Counted from the stretch's first letter, positions 14,501 to 24,707 are shown. The stretch is DNA of 34,852 nt from Silene noctiflora (GCA_009801015.1 VHZZ01011698.1:5204-40055); one strand, 5' to 3'. Notes: generated from the sequence alone by a model not told the origin. Translations and numbers: made by a program.

Positions 14501-17500
14501 CAACCCAGCTTATTGTGGCGCCGACAGCACATAGTTTAGAGAAGGGGCCAGCTCAGAGCAAGTGTTCATCAACTATTTATTTTTCCAGGATGCAGAAATA
14601 CACAAGAATAGCAAACAGATGGCTAAGATAAACCATTATAATTAAAACATCTAATGACATGTTTTCAGACAATAGGCAAATAACATGTGTGCCAATCTCA
14701 AGAAAAAGCATCAACAATTCTTCAGCAAATTTTGCACCAACATTGCACATTTCTACAATTACTCACGCGTCAATTTATTTTTTTTTAAATTACACCCCAT
14801 AAGATTTGCTCAGGTCAAATTTTGCACCCAAAATGACTTTCAGGTGAGTTTTTCCGTCAGATTTCAAATTTTCAGATTTAAACCCAAAATTTATGACGAC
14901 TTTGACCTTCTTCTTTTATGTTATAAGCTTATGTTATTTCCCCTCTCTCCTTTATGTTTTAACCCAACATACCTTGCTTCTCTTTCATCTTCCTGACTTC
15001 CTCTACAAACTCTATCCCCAATTTAGTTTCACAAGCTCATAATTAAGGTAAGTTATTCCACATTGTTTTGTTTTCTTTCGCTGTGTGCAATTTATTCAAT
15101 TTTACACTCAATAGTGTTGGTCTTTGTTTAATTTTTTTACGGTTGATGGCCTACTTTATGCTAATTAGTTTCAAATTTTGGAGAAATTTTGAGGGGAAAT
15201 TTGTGGGTTAATAAGGTTAAAAGGATGAATTGGGTCAAGTAAATGAAAAAACAAAGTCACAGATATAAACAAGGGCAAAGTAGTCATTTTATAAAAAAAT
15301 TCACCTGGAAATCATGTTAGGTGCAAAATTTGACCTGAGCAAATAATATGGGTGTAATTTTCCAATAAAACAAATTACGTGGAAGTAATAGTATAAACAT
15401 GCAAGGGTAAGAAGAGAAGGTGAACAGTATGTCAGATACTCTAGAGTGCATAACCAGCTACAGTGTGGAACAGTGTGTTCTGAAAGAACCAAGGGTAAGC
15501 AATAAAATGAAATAAAGGGGCAATGTCAGTCTTATCTACCTGAATTAAAGGCATTAGTGTAAGAAGAATTTCATCCCCAAACATATTAGAGAGAATATCC
15601 AAAGCAGCTGCACTGCATTTACGTAGATTCCACACATTGACGACGTCATCCTGCAAGTTCCACATCAAGGAAAAATGAGTAAGAAGAGAAGGTGAACTAT
15701 ATAAACTCTCTTACAGCAACAAGAATTAAAATGACAAATCTATCGTGAAATTTAAAAAAAAAAATAATAATGAAAAGTTCAGAAGCACACAGAGTAACAT
15801 CAGCTAGAAACATACATCATCCTCCACTTCGTCGAATCCATGCAATCGTGACGAGTGGAACCGAGGCTTCAAATCCTGTGACATAAATGTTGACAAAAGT
15901 TCCAAACATGTCAAGCACAAAACTCAAATATTACTAACATTTGGTTATAATACTAAAAATAAAGAAAAAAAGGAAATTAATACATCAGGATTCAAGAACA
16001 CAAGTACCTGTTCACGATCAGGTACAGACTCATCCTCCTGCAATCACACATTAAGATATCCCAGGTTAACTTGATGGCAAGTAACTTAAGTCTCAGTTCT
16101 AAACAACAATACCAGAAACTCACCTCAGTTTCATCTAATGACTCGTCATCATCAGCGTAAACCATATTTGATAGCAAAACCTATCAGAACAATAAATCAG
16201 TTCACAACAGCACTGAAAAGTGATAATGACTTTGAGACCAAAAATTGGTGAATGACAAGTGCTCCTATCATATGACAACTCTACATATAAAAGTGAGTGT
16301 CATATAACGAGTTAATGACCTCTCCTAATGTGACTTAAAACAATAAATTATTTATTCACACAGGGAACGAATCATGAAAAACTTAGTTTAAAGAAGTGCG
16401 GCTCAGGCGCGCCTAGGCATGAGCGCACTAAGGCACCAGCCAAATCGCCTAAAGGTATTTGGGGAGCATGGAATCCGGAAGGCGCACCCAAGGCACGTGA
16501 TGCGCAGCCAAGGCGCATTACTATTAAATATTATACTTTTCTCAATTTCTTCTATTGAACCCTTCTCTTCTCCCCCTAATGCTTGAGTTCCCCTTATAAA
16601 TTCATGTGAGACCTCTTTAAAAACAAAAACGGGAGTATTGTTGCAAAAGAAGTTATTTGAAAATATAAATGTTCATTTGATAATCAATGCGCCCCGTGCC
16701 CATAAGGCACGCGCCTTTGCATCGCGCTTTGCGCCTCGTCGCCTTTCACCTTCTCAAACTAAGATGGAAAGATAAGGTGGATGAAGGCATACAGGAATAA
16801 GGTGAGGCAAAAACTCATGCAATTTCTCAGGCGGCAACTGCGCATCACAGTACGCAGACCTGCACCAAAATAAGTACAATGGAATAAGAAAATTGTGAAT
16901 CCCTGCAGTGTGGTCCAAAGTGGAAAATTAAAGCACATATTGTGGTAATGCAGACGAAGCCAACTCCAAGTAGCATACATTGAAGGAGGAATACGAATAG
17001 GCATAAATATGAATTACTAGATACTTCTCACATGATGGTGCCTATCACCTCAACAAACTGGCGTTTACTAAAACTTTAAAAAAAGAATTACAGCGACTTA
17101 ATAACACAAGCCAGCCCTCAGAAATCAGGGCCTTACACCGAGAAGATTAGTCTGATTCTTAAAAAATGACGTGTTTTAAGATATAATAGTATATTCACCA
17201 TGGATTGCTAGAAATCAGGGCCTTACACTAGCTAGCAAAACCGCCTTTATGAAGAAATTATACAGAAGAAGACATATTAAGCGGGAGGCAGGAAATGCTC
17301 ACAAGCCACTATGGGTAACTTACCAAAACTCACAAGCTTCAAGTGCCACTTCTTCATCAGCATCCTTGTTGACTTGCAGCATGTACTCTATGAGGTTCCT
17401 CAAATGAGGCTGCAAATATAACATGGCAACACAGTGACCACACAGTTTGCAGTAAATTGTCCATGGAAGAGAATGTATTATCAAACTATTCCAGTACTAA

Positions 17501-20500
17501 ATCCCTAATAAAAAAAGGTAGTGGGGAACTAAAGAGTTTATATTGGGAATTCATAGAAGTGGAACAATAACCTCAAGGACTGCGGGCTTCACTTCAACAA
17601 GCTGAACAAAAGCTGAACAGACCTGTCAAGGAGTAAGCAAAAAACTTGTTTCAGAGTAGGCAACATCCATATAACATTAAATGTAATAGTCTTGGCAACA
17701 ATGGCTACATAAATGAGATAAAAGTAAAACCAAAAAAAAAGGAAAAAGAATTAAAAGACCAGAAAAGGGTATCATTTAAGATGCCAATAAATCAATAATG
17801 TCATGGTAACCAATTTTGAAGGTCTAAAACAACAATCAGGAGTACAAAACTGCAGTTAGGCCAACCTTCCACTGATTAACTAACAACAATTTTATCACAC
17901 ATCACAAACCATTAAAACAATCTAACCAGCAAATGCCACTTAATCAAGATATTCTTGCTTGTTTGAGTTTGGTTTAGGCACATGTTATTAAGAGAATCAA
18001 ACCCTGGCATAGTACCTAATGCTCTTGTCAGCAGTTGGTTGTACATGGCCTTTGCTAGATGAATGTCACAAAGTCTCCAACCCTGCTTAGCCTCTAACCA
18101 CTACCAGACCAGGTTTGAGAATTGAGGTGCTGTAGAGTCATAATTTTATTTTTTATAGGCATCCCAAAATAATAATAGAATGACGGAGAACTATACAGAA
18201 GTCTGAGATAGGATGAGTGCATTCACTGTGAGTCATAGATTATAAAATCTTGTTGACTTGTCAAATCTAAGCGCTTATTCAATTTTCCTTAATGTTAAAG
18301 GTGCTACTAACGGGTAATGAGGTAACTAGGAGGATCAACACAAATGGAATTCAGCAGCGCCATGTGTGCATTGTGTCGCCCGTGCATTGTGTCACCCGAA
18401 CACTAAACCTGATGTGTGGTTGCTCATCTTAAATGGATACGCTTTTCAGTTGAACATATGAGTATTGTGTCAAGCACGGGTTGAGAAAACCTCAAGAGTT
18501 ATTCTGCAGGCCTGAGGGGGTTGTGGAAAAGACAATTCTGTAGAAGTGTGTTTCATCGCAATGATTTAGTAACTATTGTTTGTAAGGGGCTCTCATGTAG
18601 TCATGTGATGGGGGAAATAACTCACTCATGTGTCTCTTTGGACCAAGGCTCTGACAGTAGTGACAATCATGGTTTAGAATTTATCTGAATTAATTTGTAG
18701 TTCATTCTTTATTTGGAGCGATTCCTCCGTTACAGTGGCATTTTTCAAATCAATGAAATATTTCAGAAATTTTCAACAATCAATATTTTTTCCATCCAAG
18801 CTTGGAAGATACAGTAGAAGTTATCCTCGGCTGTTAGTTTTATTGGTTCTTGTGAAGTGTGATACAATTCAAAAACTGCAGTTATATCAACCTGCCTAGA
18901 TATGGGGTGTTAAAACTTACTAATCAACTAATGCTCAGCAAAAAAAAAAAAAAAAAAAAAAAAAACTTACCAATTTTCGCACCTCCGGAGCAGGGTCATT
19001 AGCAAGAAGAAACAAGCCGTGGAGATATTTATCCATAGAATTGCACAAATACTGAAAACGCAATAGCAGATATGTGAAGGCTAGGTAGAAATAAATCAGT
19101 GGACAACATAACAATTTCCAAACACTTACCGCTGGCATCAACATGATATACTGATTGACAGAATTCAATGCATGCTTCCTCAGTAAAACGTGAGTTGATT
19201 GAAAAAACTGCATAAAAATGGCAAGAGAAGGAAAATGAGAAATTGACAATTGAGTTCAGCACCATTATGATTCTTAAACATACTCCGTGGAATGGACTGG
19301 ATGTCTAGACAAAGTTAAACAGTGATAGTACCTCTAACAACTTTGGAAGGAAAATGTTGATGGGGCGTTCGGACATTCCCGGAACATCTGAATCAAGCAC
19401 TTGAGGTACATCTTCGCAAATCTAATGTAAAGAAAAACGCAACGTCAATTTTAAATCTTATTAACAAGATGAAAATCAAATATTTCAACGACAAGCTGGA
19501 GGTGAACTGCAATAATACACCATAACTTAAAATATTTTTTTTTCTTTAGAGCAAAATGACCGACAGCTCTAAAGCGCTTCCAAATTCCAATTTCCCTTAA
19601 AAGACAACTAACACGTGTTTTAATGATGATGGGAACAAGGTTAATTGAAAAACAAGTATCAATATGAGAGTTGTCAGTTGAAACTAACACTCAGTTAGAA
19701 AACTGAAACACATTGAACTCCTTCACAATATATCATTGGGAAACGTCATGGGAACCATACAAAAAAAATACACACACATCGCGATATATTTAATTGACAA
19801 CCAATAACCAGGTCCAAATTATCATCTTAAGAACATTTTAATTAAAATCATGCTTACATTGTATTAAGTGATACATTCGCTTGATTTTCGTTTCTTTATA
19901 CACCAAGATTAAACAAATTCAGAGACACAAGCTTAGCGATCGAATGTCAGAAAAGAACCAAACAGATCTGAAATTAAAATGTAATACTGTTGATAAGCGT
20001 ACTGGCACTGTTCACAACAAACCACAGTGATTTAAAAATGACATTAGAACCCCACCCCGGCATAATGTCAAATGACTAGTTAAGTGGTACATGTGAAAAC
20101 ACAGACAACCTTAGAGTACTAAGATCATCCATATTTCTACGTCTTTGTCCTCTAAATAGCTCTGTGTACATATTCTGAGTCCATCCACCTCCTCTGTTTG
20201 TTTAAAAATCAAACCGGCCTAGTAAATGGTATCAAGTCCCTTTTAATATCCTCTTTTTTCTCCTTTTGGATCTAGGGAGGCAAAGGAGGAGATTGATAGC
20301 TTAATGCGTAGTTATTCAATTGTAGGACTGCACTCACAAATTTGGCTCTAATGAAAACACACAATGATCACCGCCCAAAATAGCAGAGATAAAACAGTTA
20401 GGTTGAAGAGATAATGTAATAATGCGTGACCATGAGGCAATAGCTAGATATCAAGTTTGATACTTAATGCTCCAAAGAAAAAAAACAATAAAAGGTACTT

Positions 20501-21610
20501 GATCATACCTTGGATAGAGCATCCATTGCACCTTCAACATGATTAATATCACCACTATCTAGAAAAGTCATGAGTGTATGCAGAAGTTCAGGCCAGCCAA
20601 TAACTCCCGCAAGTTGCACAATAACACTTATAATGGTACCCCCAGTGCTACGGATGTGCCTATCAGGAGATCCTAAACAAGGTAACAACACAGTCTTTAT
20701 GTATTGTTGACTAGCAGGGGCCATAGATTTAAAAGCATTTCTAAGATTATTCTTCAAAAGCAAGCCAGCAGCTTGCCGAACCTCCACTGGTTTCACCTGA
20801 AATGAGAAGACAGATCAATTTAAGAAGAGAGAATAAATTCCTCTTGAAAGTAAAATGCCTTCAGATTTCAGAATAAATTACATATATGTCATTTCTACAA
20901 AACAGGCCTAATTAGAAAGGCAAAATGTCAGATTTTATTTGTCCAGTATGAACAAAAGATTAAAGCAACAGCATCAATGGCTCCCGTAAATTGCAGGGTA
21001 AGGGGGGTAATGAAACCTGCCTATATCAAATTCAAATACTATTGGATTATTAGCAGACATGGTTAACAACAAAAGAATTTAAATATCAAAACTAGGAAGA
21101 AAATAAAATTGTCGTGATTTCATATTGAGCTTTACTTGATAAGTCATATATAAAACCTCCATCTTAGTGAACATTAACAAATTAACAGTAACTCCACAGC
21201 GTAACACCCTACGACCATTGCTTCAAAACATTACAAACATTGAAAAGAACAAATTAAAAAAAAAAATTATAAAGAAACAAGGACCAGAAAGCCTTAATCC
21301 AAAGTGATTTGGGGTTGGCTGACATGAATCATAATCCAAAGCCGTCTATGACGAGATATAAAGAAACAAGGAATCAATGATGAACGAAAATACAATAATA
21401 AAGCAGCAAAAGTAAGGTAAAAACCTCAGCATGGGTCAAAATGAAGGCAAGGTAATTATTGAAATCCGGAAACTGAGAGTAATGCTGCAACTGCTGCCAA
21501 ATCTGGGATTTCTCAGACGTTGAAACAGGAGATATTTGCTGCTCCAACAATCCACAAATTTCCTTAATCCCTTGCTCTTGTGGCTGCCATGAGGGACTAC
21601 TTGCTGCCAT
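2583..21610 (-). CDS. TRN1: Transportin-1 (karyopherin beta-2) nuclear import receptor, 29 coding exons
   Basis: An importin-beta-superfamily HEAT-repeat receptor that carries PY-NLS cargo (RNA-binding proteins) into the nucleus and releases it on Ran-GTP. The spliced product is 891 residues, the usual plant TRN1 length. Exons in transcript order: 21425-21610, 20509-20796, 19332-19421, 19130-19207, 18971-19051, 17572-17622, 17324-17409, 16793-16859, 16124-16180, 16008-16037, 15816-15875, 15540-15650, 13914-14027, 12328-12426, 10691-10816, 10544-10618, 10372-10443, 9690-9800, 9296-9379, 8491-8598, 7766-7867, 7625-7687, 7474-7548, 6377-6448, 6172-6296, 4478-4529, 4301-4369, 4165-4224, 2583-2666. 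Every junction is GT-AG, and the only non-zero phases pair correctly (exons 7/8 and 25/26). The ATG opens [14 protein letters not shown], the TRN1 N-terminus; the protein ends [11 protein letters not shown]. The acidic H8 loop lies at about residues 317-362, and the tryptophans lining the NLS site in human Kap-beta2 have counterparts at W455 (ISCWTLSRF) and W730 ([10 protein letters not shown]). No lesion was found, so the gene looks functional. Confidence 0.96.
2667..4164 (-). other. Transportin intron 28 with a C-rich/G-rich cassette
   Basis: This is the last intron of the transportin gene. From about 3330 to 3720 the plus strand is strongly C-rich; from about 3720 to 3930 it turns purine/G-rich (GGGCGGGGG near 3820). 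The sharp switch differs from the AT-rich intron around it and suggests inserted DNA. I could not find terminal repeats. Confidence 0.5.
4530..6171 (-). other. Transportin intron 25 (1642 bp), no feature recognised
   Basis: The intron splits an ATG codon (AT|G) between exons 25 and 26. An open stretch near 5698-6048 has no recognisable domain. No transposon ends were found. Confidence 0.7.
6449..7473 (-). other. Transportin intron 23 (1025 bp), no feature recognised
   Basis: AT-rich intron between the exons encoding the W730 HEAT repeat and the VRQEISPVV segment. I see no repeat or gene in it. Confidence 0.7.
8823..9174. mobile_element. Degraded GC-rich MITE in transportin intron 19
   Basis: The left part carries GACGAGGCGCAAGGC, and the right part ends CCCCAGGGCACTCTTTTTAAACTAAAC, flanked by AT-rich intron. 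The ends share a TTTAG/TTAAAAG-like inverted repeat with the better copy at 16382-16763. Flanks CTTTATTT and CTTATTCC are only loosely similar. The boundaries are approximate. Confidence 0.4.
10811..11157. repeat. 173-bp tandem duplication across the exon 15 acceptor
   Basis: Copy 1 (10811-10983) and copy 2 (10984 to about 11157) both begin AATGCCCTAGAATGGTCAAT and continue at roughly 80-85% similarity, including the shared CTCATGCATATTTTTCA segment. Copy 1 includes the first six exon 15 bases and its AG acceptor, so copy 2 carries a duplicate acceptor 173 bp upstream in transcript order. Confidence 0.9.
11340..12063 (+). mobile_element. 5'-truncated RTE-type LINE in transportin intron 14
   Basis: Broken frames at 11349-11650 encode the C-terminal end of a plant non-LTR reverse transcriptase: [10 protein letters not shown], then [20 protein letters not shown], then [11 protein letters not shown] one-base loss near 11400 and later stops show it is dead. 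The 3' end has the characteristic CAGCCGACCCCAAATCATTTTGGGATTACGG-type segment (12011-12041) followed by a (GTT)n tail ending at 12063. GTT/TTG tails rather than poly(A) are typical of the RTE clade. It lies antisense to the transportin gene. Confidence 0.8.
12228..12285. repeat. 7-bp minisatellite (ACCATTC)n
   Basis: About seven to eight tandem copies of ACCATTC lie in intron 14, the last ones degenerate. The left edge is about 40 bp to the right of the exon 14 donor. Confidence 0.9.
12586..13509. mobile_element. Stowaway/Mariner-like insertion in transportin intron 13
   Basis: The left end is TA|CTCCGTCCATGATGTAATG; the right end reads AAGAACCGAAGG...CACAGAGGGAG. This resembles the CTCCCTCCGT-type inverted termini of plant Stowaway/Mariner MITEs (VulMITE-like in beet). 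The left TA target is intact, but the right one is not clear. The 924-bp interior is long for a MITE and holds a C-rich block (about 12836-13260) followed by a G-rich block (13265-13375). Open frames in it are proline/serine-rich with no known domain. Confidence 0.5.
14743..15404. mobile_element. Long-inverted-repeat element in transportin intron 12
   Basis: The two ends are inverted copies. AATTACACCCCATAAGATTT / TGCTCAGGTCAAATTTTGCA on the left (about 14788-14828) matches the reverse complement at about 15319-15359. Weaker similarity runs outward to TTGCA at 14743 and its partner at 15404. Total arm length is about 110 bp. No target duplication could be fixed. It is probably a non-autonomous DNA transposon of the foldback or Mutator-like type. 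Confidence 0.65.
16382..16763. mobile_element. GC-rich MITE in transportin intron 8
   Basis: The 382-bp insertion starts CTTAGTTTAAAGAAG and ends CTTCTCAAACTAAG (inverted). Its subterminal blocks are full of GGCGC/GCGCC (GGCTCAGGCGCGCCTAGG on the left; GCGCGCCTTTG and GCGCCTCGTCGCC on the right). Flanking ATGAAAAA and ATGGAAAG could be a decayed 8-bp target duplication, which would fit the hAT superfamily. The right edge lies only 29 bp from exon 8. Confidence 0.6.
17120..17228. repeat. 19-bp direct repeat in intron 7
   Basis: AGAAATCAGGGCCTTACAC occurs identically at 17120-17138 and 17210-17228. It may flank a small insertion or mark a local duplication. Confidence 0.85.
17623..18970 (-). 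other. Transportin intron 5 (1348 bp) with A26 tract at the donor
   Basis: In transcript order the donor GTAAG is followed at once by a run of 26 T (plus-strand A26 at 18940-18965). A second near-identical donor context, AGTAAGTTTT, lies 50 bp downstream (plus-strand AAAACTTACT at 18912-18921). The rest of the intron has no recognised element, although 18340-18420 repeats GTGCATTGTGTC motifs. Confidence 0.7.
19422..20508 (-). other. Transportin intron 2 (1087 bp), no feature recognised
   Basis: AT-rich sequence with no transposon ends or coding domains that I can identify. Confidence 0.7.
21285..21345 (-). mobile_element. RTE-type LINE 3'-end fragment in intron 1
   Basis: On the minus strand, GATTCATGTCAGCCAACCCC and AAATCACTTTGGATTAAGGC match the 3' segment of the LINE at 11999-12042 closely but in the opposite orientation. 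The GTT tail is absent. It is a second, older fragment of the same LINE family. Confidence 0.65.
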
Positions 21611-21958
21611 CGCCGTCGTTCTCCACTAAACAAAACACACAAACAAACGAAACCCGGAAACAATCAATCCTCAAAACAACTCAATCAAATAGCGTAATCA
21701 TCACTCCTTCCAACACAATCTTATCAATCACATTTCAAGTACTACTATTTCAACAAAAGGTCAATCACATTTAACTCTACACAGTACAAAAATCTGGCGA
21801 ACTAACCCTAATCTAATAACCGACGGCGAAATTGGGGGAATCGTATAGGTGCAGCAGAATCTCCCAAAAATATTTCAAATTGAACAATTAACACTCAATT
21901 AAAGAAGAAAAATTACATGAATTTGAACTAGTAGTAAGAAAGAGATCAATTAATTTAC

Positions 21959-22070
21959 CAGGAATTGATTGATATGATGTTTATCGACGATCTTCGAATT
22001 TCTAGGGTTTTGGAGGTATCTGTGCTGCGACTTTTGTTTTGGGGGGGAGACAGTAAGGATATCGGACTAT
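21959..22070 (-). promoter_or_regulatory. Transportin 5'-UTR leader exon and promoter-proximal region
   Basis: Reading leftward on the minus strand, a donor CTG|GTAAAT at 21958-21957 and an acceptor TTTAG at 21626-21630 define a 333-bp intron in the 5' UTR (21626-21958). The coding exon carries 15 leader bases. The leader exon contains AAAACCCTAG (22002-22011), a telo-box-like element common in the 5' regions of plant housekeeping and translation genes. The transcription start itself cannot be fixed, so the right edge is approximate. Confidence 0.6.
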
Positions 22071-22071
22071 C

Positions 22072-22339
22072 GGAGTACGATTCCAGGTGAAGAATATAAA
22101 AAAATGTTTGTAAAAATGTAAAATTAATTTACCAGGTAGGTCCTTTACGTTTACTAAGAATTCCGCTCGAGAAATATAATACTCCGTACGAGTGGATATA
22201 AAATCGATTTAATGATTTACGGTTTTTTTAGCGATCATGTTCGTTATGGGGCAAAAAAAATTCAGATGCTCGGGTTATAGAATGTCTTCGTCTCATTCAC
22301 GAATATGTTCAATATTTCCTTCATTTTGTTTTTCCTATA
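22072..22339. other. Upstream region of the transportin gene
   Basis: About 270 bp separate the leader exon from the Helitron. This stretch should contain the core promoter on the minus strand. I see a TACTCCGTACGAGT motif at 22182-22195 but no clear TATA box. Confidence 0.4.
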
Positions 22340-23344
22340 CTAGTGTAGTTTCCGTGCATTTATGCACGGTTTTGTTAGATGACAATATTAGAGATAAGAA
22401 CCATTAGTTTATTAACTTCATTTGTAATTTAATGATAATAAAATCTAGGGTTATTTTACGGGAATAATCCAACCTATACCTNTTCTTCTTATATTAATCC
22501 AATCTATATTTTAACCCATATTAATCTAACCTATACACTCATTTTTCCCATAATAGACCGGGTAACCGACTACTTGTTTGTCAGGTCACACTTAAAAAAC
22601 AATCACCAAACAATCGTTTCATCTCTCCATTGCTCATTTCTTCATCATCAATCATCTTCTATATGTCATTGCTTATTCTACATCATCTAACTTTTCCCTT
22701 ATACAACCCCCCAAACCCCAGATTAATATTTANCCCCACATTAATTTGGGGATTTAGGGTTCTACAATAAAATTATCTTCATTGTTGATGGAGAGNGCAA
22801 AATTACNTTTATTGTGTGTCAAATTAAAACTCAAACCTNACTAACNACAACACACAATAACCCNACATGCACGACACCCAAACCAAACCTACATCGATTC
22901 CGACCGCAATAAAGGCTCCGATGCACGATCAGAGCATAAACCCAGGTGAGGTTATCAAGGGGTTGATGATGGCGATATGGCTGAAGAAACAGATAATGAT
23001 GGTGAAGGATTGATGCAATTCATAAGAGGCAATGCAAATGGTTAATGTTTTATGGAAAGTGGCGACAGTGAAGCAAACTGTTGTGAACTGATTAAAGAAG
23101 AAAATTTTGAGGGAATTAAGGTTTCCCCTAGAATCGTGTCTAACAATTAACCCCAAATTTTTATTTACATTAATTAATTATGGTGAAGGATTTTTGTATG
23201 TTGTGTAATTAAGTCATTTGATTAGTGAGTTTCTCTGCAATTGTTGGAGTGATAGATTGAGGGATTTTAGGAATGTGATTTTCTAGGTTTGTTTTAAATT
23301 TGAGGAAAAGTTGAAGGAAGAAGATGAATGACCTCGGTTCAGTG

Positions 23345-23375
<31 letters not shown>

Positions 23376-23796
23376 GGCTCATAGCCTTATGATTGGATAT
23401 TTTACTGGTGGTAACAAGTAAAATATCTGGTAAGTTCAGTGAAAGATAAATGAGTGTATAGGTTAGATTAATATGAGTTAAAACATAGGTTGGATTAATA
23501 TAAGAAGAATAGTCATAGGTTGGATTATTCCCATGAAATAACTCTAAAATCTATGATTATTATAATCAAATTTATGTTATTTAACAATTTAGTATGAAAT
23601 TTAATATATATGATCATTTATTAGTAAAATAGAACTTTAAGGAAATGATTTTTTTTATTTATGGCATGCAAATGAAAAGAGGATGAGAGTAAGATCAATT
23701 ATTAAAGGTGGGGCCACTTATTAGAAGGTGAATACATACGCGGAAAACTTAAGCGGAAAAGTTTAGAGTTGTGTTATTCTTTTAGGATATAGGGGA
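22340..23796 (-). mobile_element. Small non-autonomous Helitron, split by a later insertion
   Basis: On the minus strand the element starts A^TCCCCTATATCCTAAAAGAA (5' end at 23796) and ends with a perfect hairpin CCGTGCATAAATGCACGG (22352-22369), then 12 bases, then CTAG^T (3' end at 22340). A TC start, a GC-rich hairpin 10-12 bases before a CTRR end, and insertion between A and T are the Helitron hallmarks. Removing the nested Mutator-like element and one target copy leaves about 351 bp, too small to code for Rep/helicase. Confidence 0.72.
22448..23544. mobile_element. Non-autonomous Mutator-like element (1097 bp)
   Basis: The ends are inverted copies about 100 bp long (left from GGGTTATTTTACGGGAATAA; right end reads TTATTCCCATGAAATAACTC). 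A perfect 9-bp target duplication TAAAATCTA flanks it (22439-22447 and 23545-23553), the size made by Mutator transposases. The interior has no transposase. It contains A28 (23345-23372) and seven ambiguous bases. I could not tell whether the interior is captured host sequence. Confidence 0.88.
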
Positions 23797-23984
23797 TGAC
23801 GTTATTATTTTTACGAAGTGGGCAGTTGCATTTAACTTCTAAAAATATATTGGTCTAAAAGTTTCAAAAAGTATATCATTAGATTCCTTGGGGAAGGTTT
23901 TCGAGTATACTATATTTTATCATATATTCTTATATATTTAGAAAGATAATTAAATAAAATAATCCAGAAGCAAAATGACTTATA

Positions 23985-24674
23985 AAAGGGGCTATGTGGA
24001 AAGATTATGCTCCCTCTGCCAACTCTAGATGGGCATGGAGAAAGATTTGCCAAACAAAAGCTTTATTACAAGATCTTTTGTGACCTCGGAACTTGCAGTA
24101 TACAATCAGGATGGGGTATGAATGGCTTCAGCCTGTTGTTGCATATGTGGATTGGTATCCCTGGATTCTGAACAATTGGGTTCTGCCAAAACATGGTTTT
24201 ATCAGTTGGGTTGTTACTCACAGACGATTACTTACTCATGATAGACTGCTGAACATGAATATTGTTCAGACAAACTGCTGCTTTCTCTGTGGAATGCTAC
24301 CTGAAGACCATACTCATTTATTCTTTATGTGTGTGTATAGTAGCAGATGTTGCAGGTTGATTTCTAACTGGTGTGTTGTTGATATACCTGATCAGAACTC
24401 CATAGCACGGTGGACAAGTCTAAAATGCAGATGTCTTAGCCAAAAGAAGGTCTTAGGAGTTATTTTAGCTTCTTTGATTTAATCATATCTAGATGAGTCG
24501 AAATAGGAGTAGAATGGAGTACACGGTAACTCGACCTGAGTACCTTGTTACTCAAGTTCAGGCTGCTGTTACAGATCGTTTGAATAATTGTAAGATTCAT
24601 TGTAAGAATGCTAGAGTCATTGAGTGGATGAAAGTCATTAGGAGTACTTAGGAGATATAGTCTTTTGACTTTGC

Positions 24675-24705
<31 letters not shown>
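23985..24705 (+). mobile_element. 5'-truncated L1-type LINE with poly(A) and target duplication
   Basis: The 721-bp insert ends in A29 (24678-24706). It is flanked by AGCAAAATGACTTATA (23969-23984) and AGCATAATGACATATA (24706-24721), a 16-bp target duplication with two changes. Inside, the frame around 24000-24480 carries a reverse-transcriptase zinc-binding domain (zf-RVT): WKDYAPSANSRWAWRKICQT, then CCFLCGMLPEDHTHLFFMC. A second frame (24493-24651) gives the L1 tail TRPEYLVTQVQAAVTDRL. Stops and frame changes make it dead. Confidence 0.88.

Positions 24706-24707
<2 letters not shown>

Noticed and set aside
18940..18965. A26 as the tail of a full retrotransposon in intron 5
   Set aside because: No reverse-transcriptase or SINE-like body was found to its left; only a possible tiny insertion can be argued.
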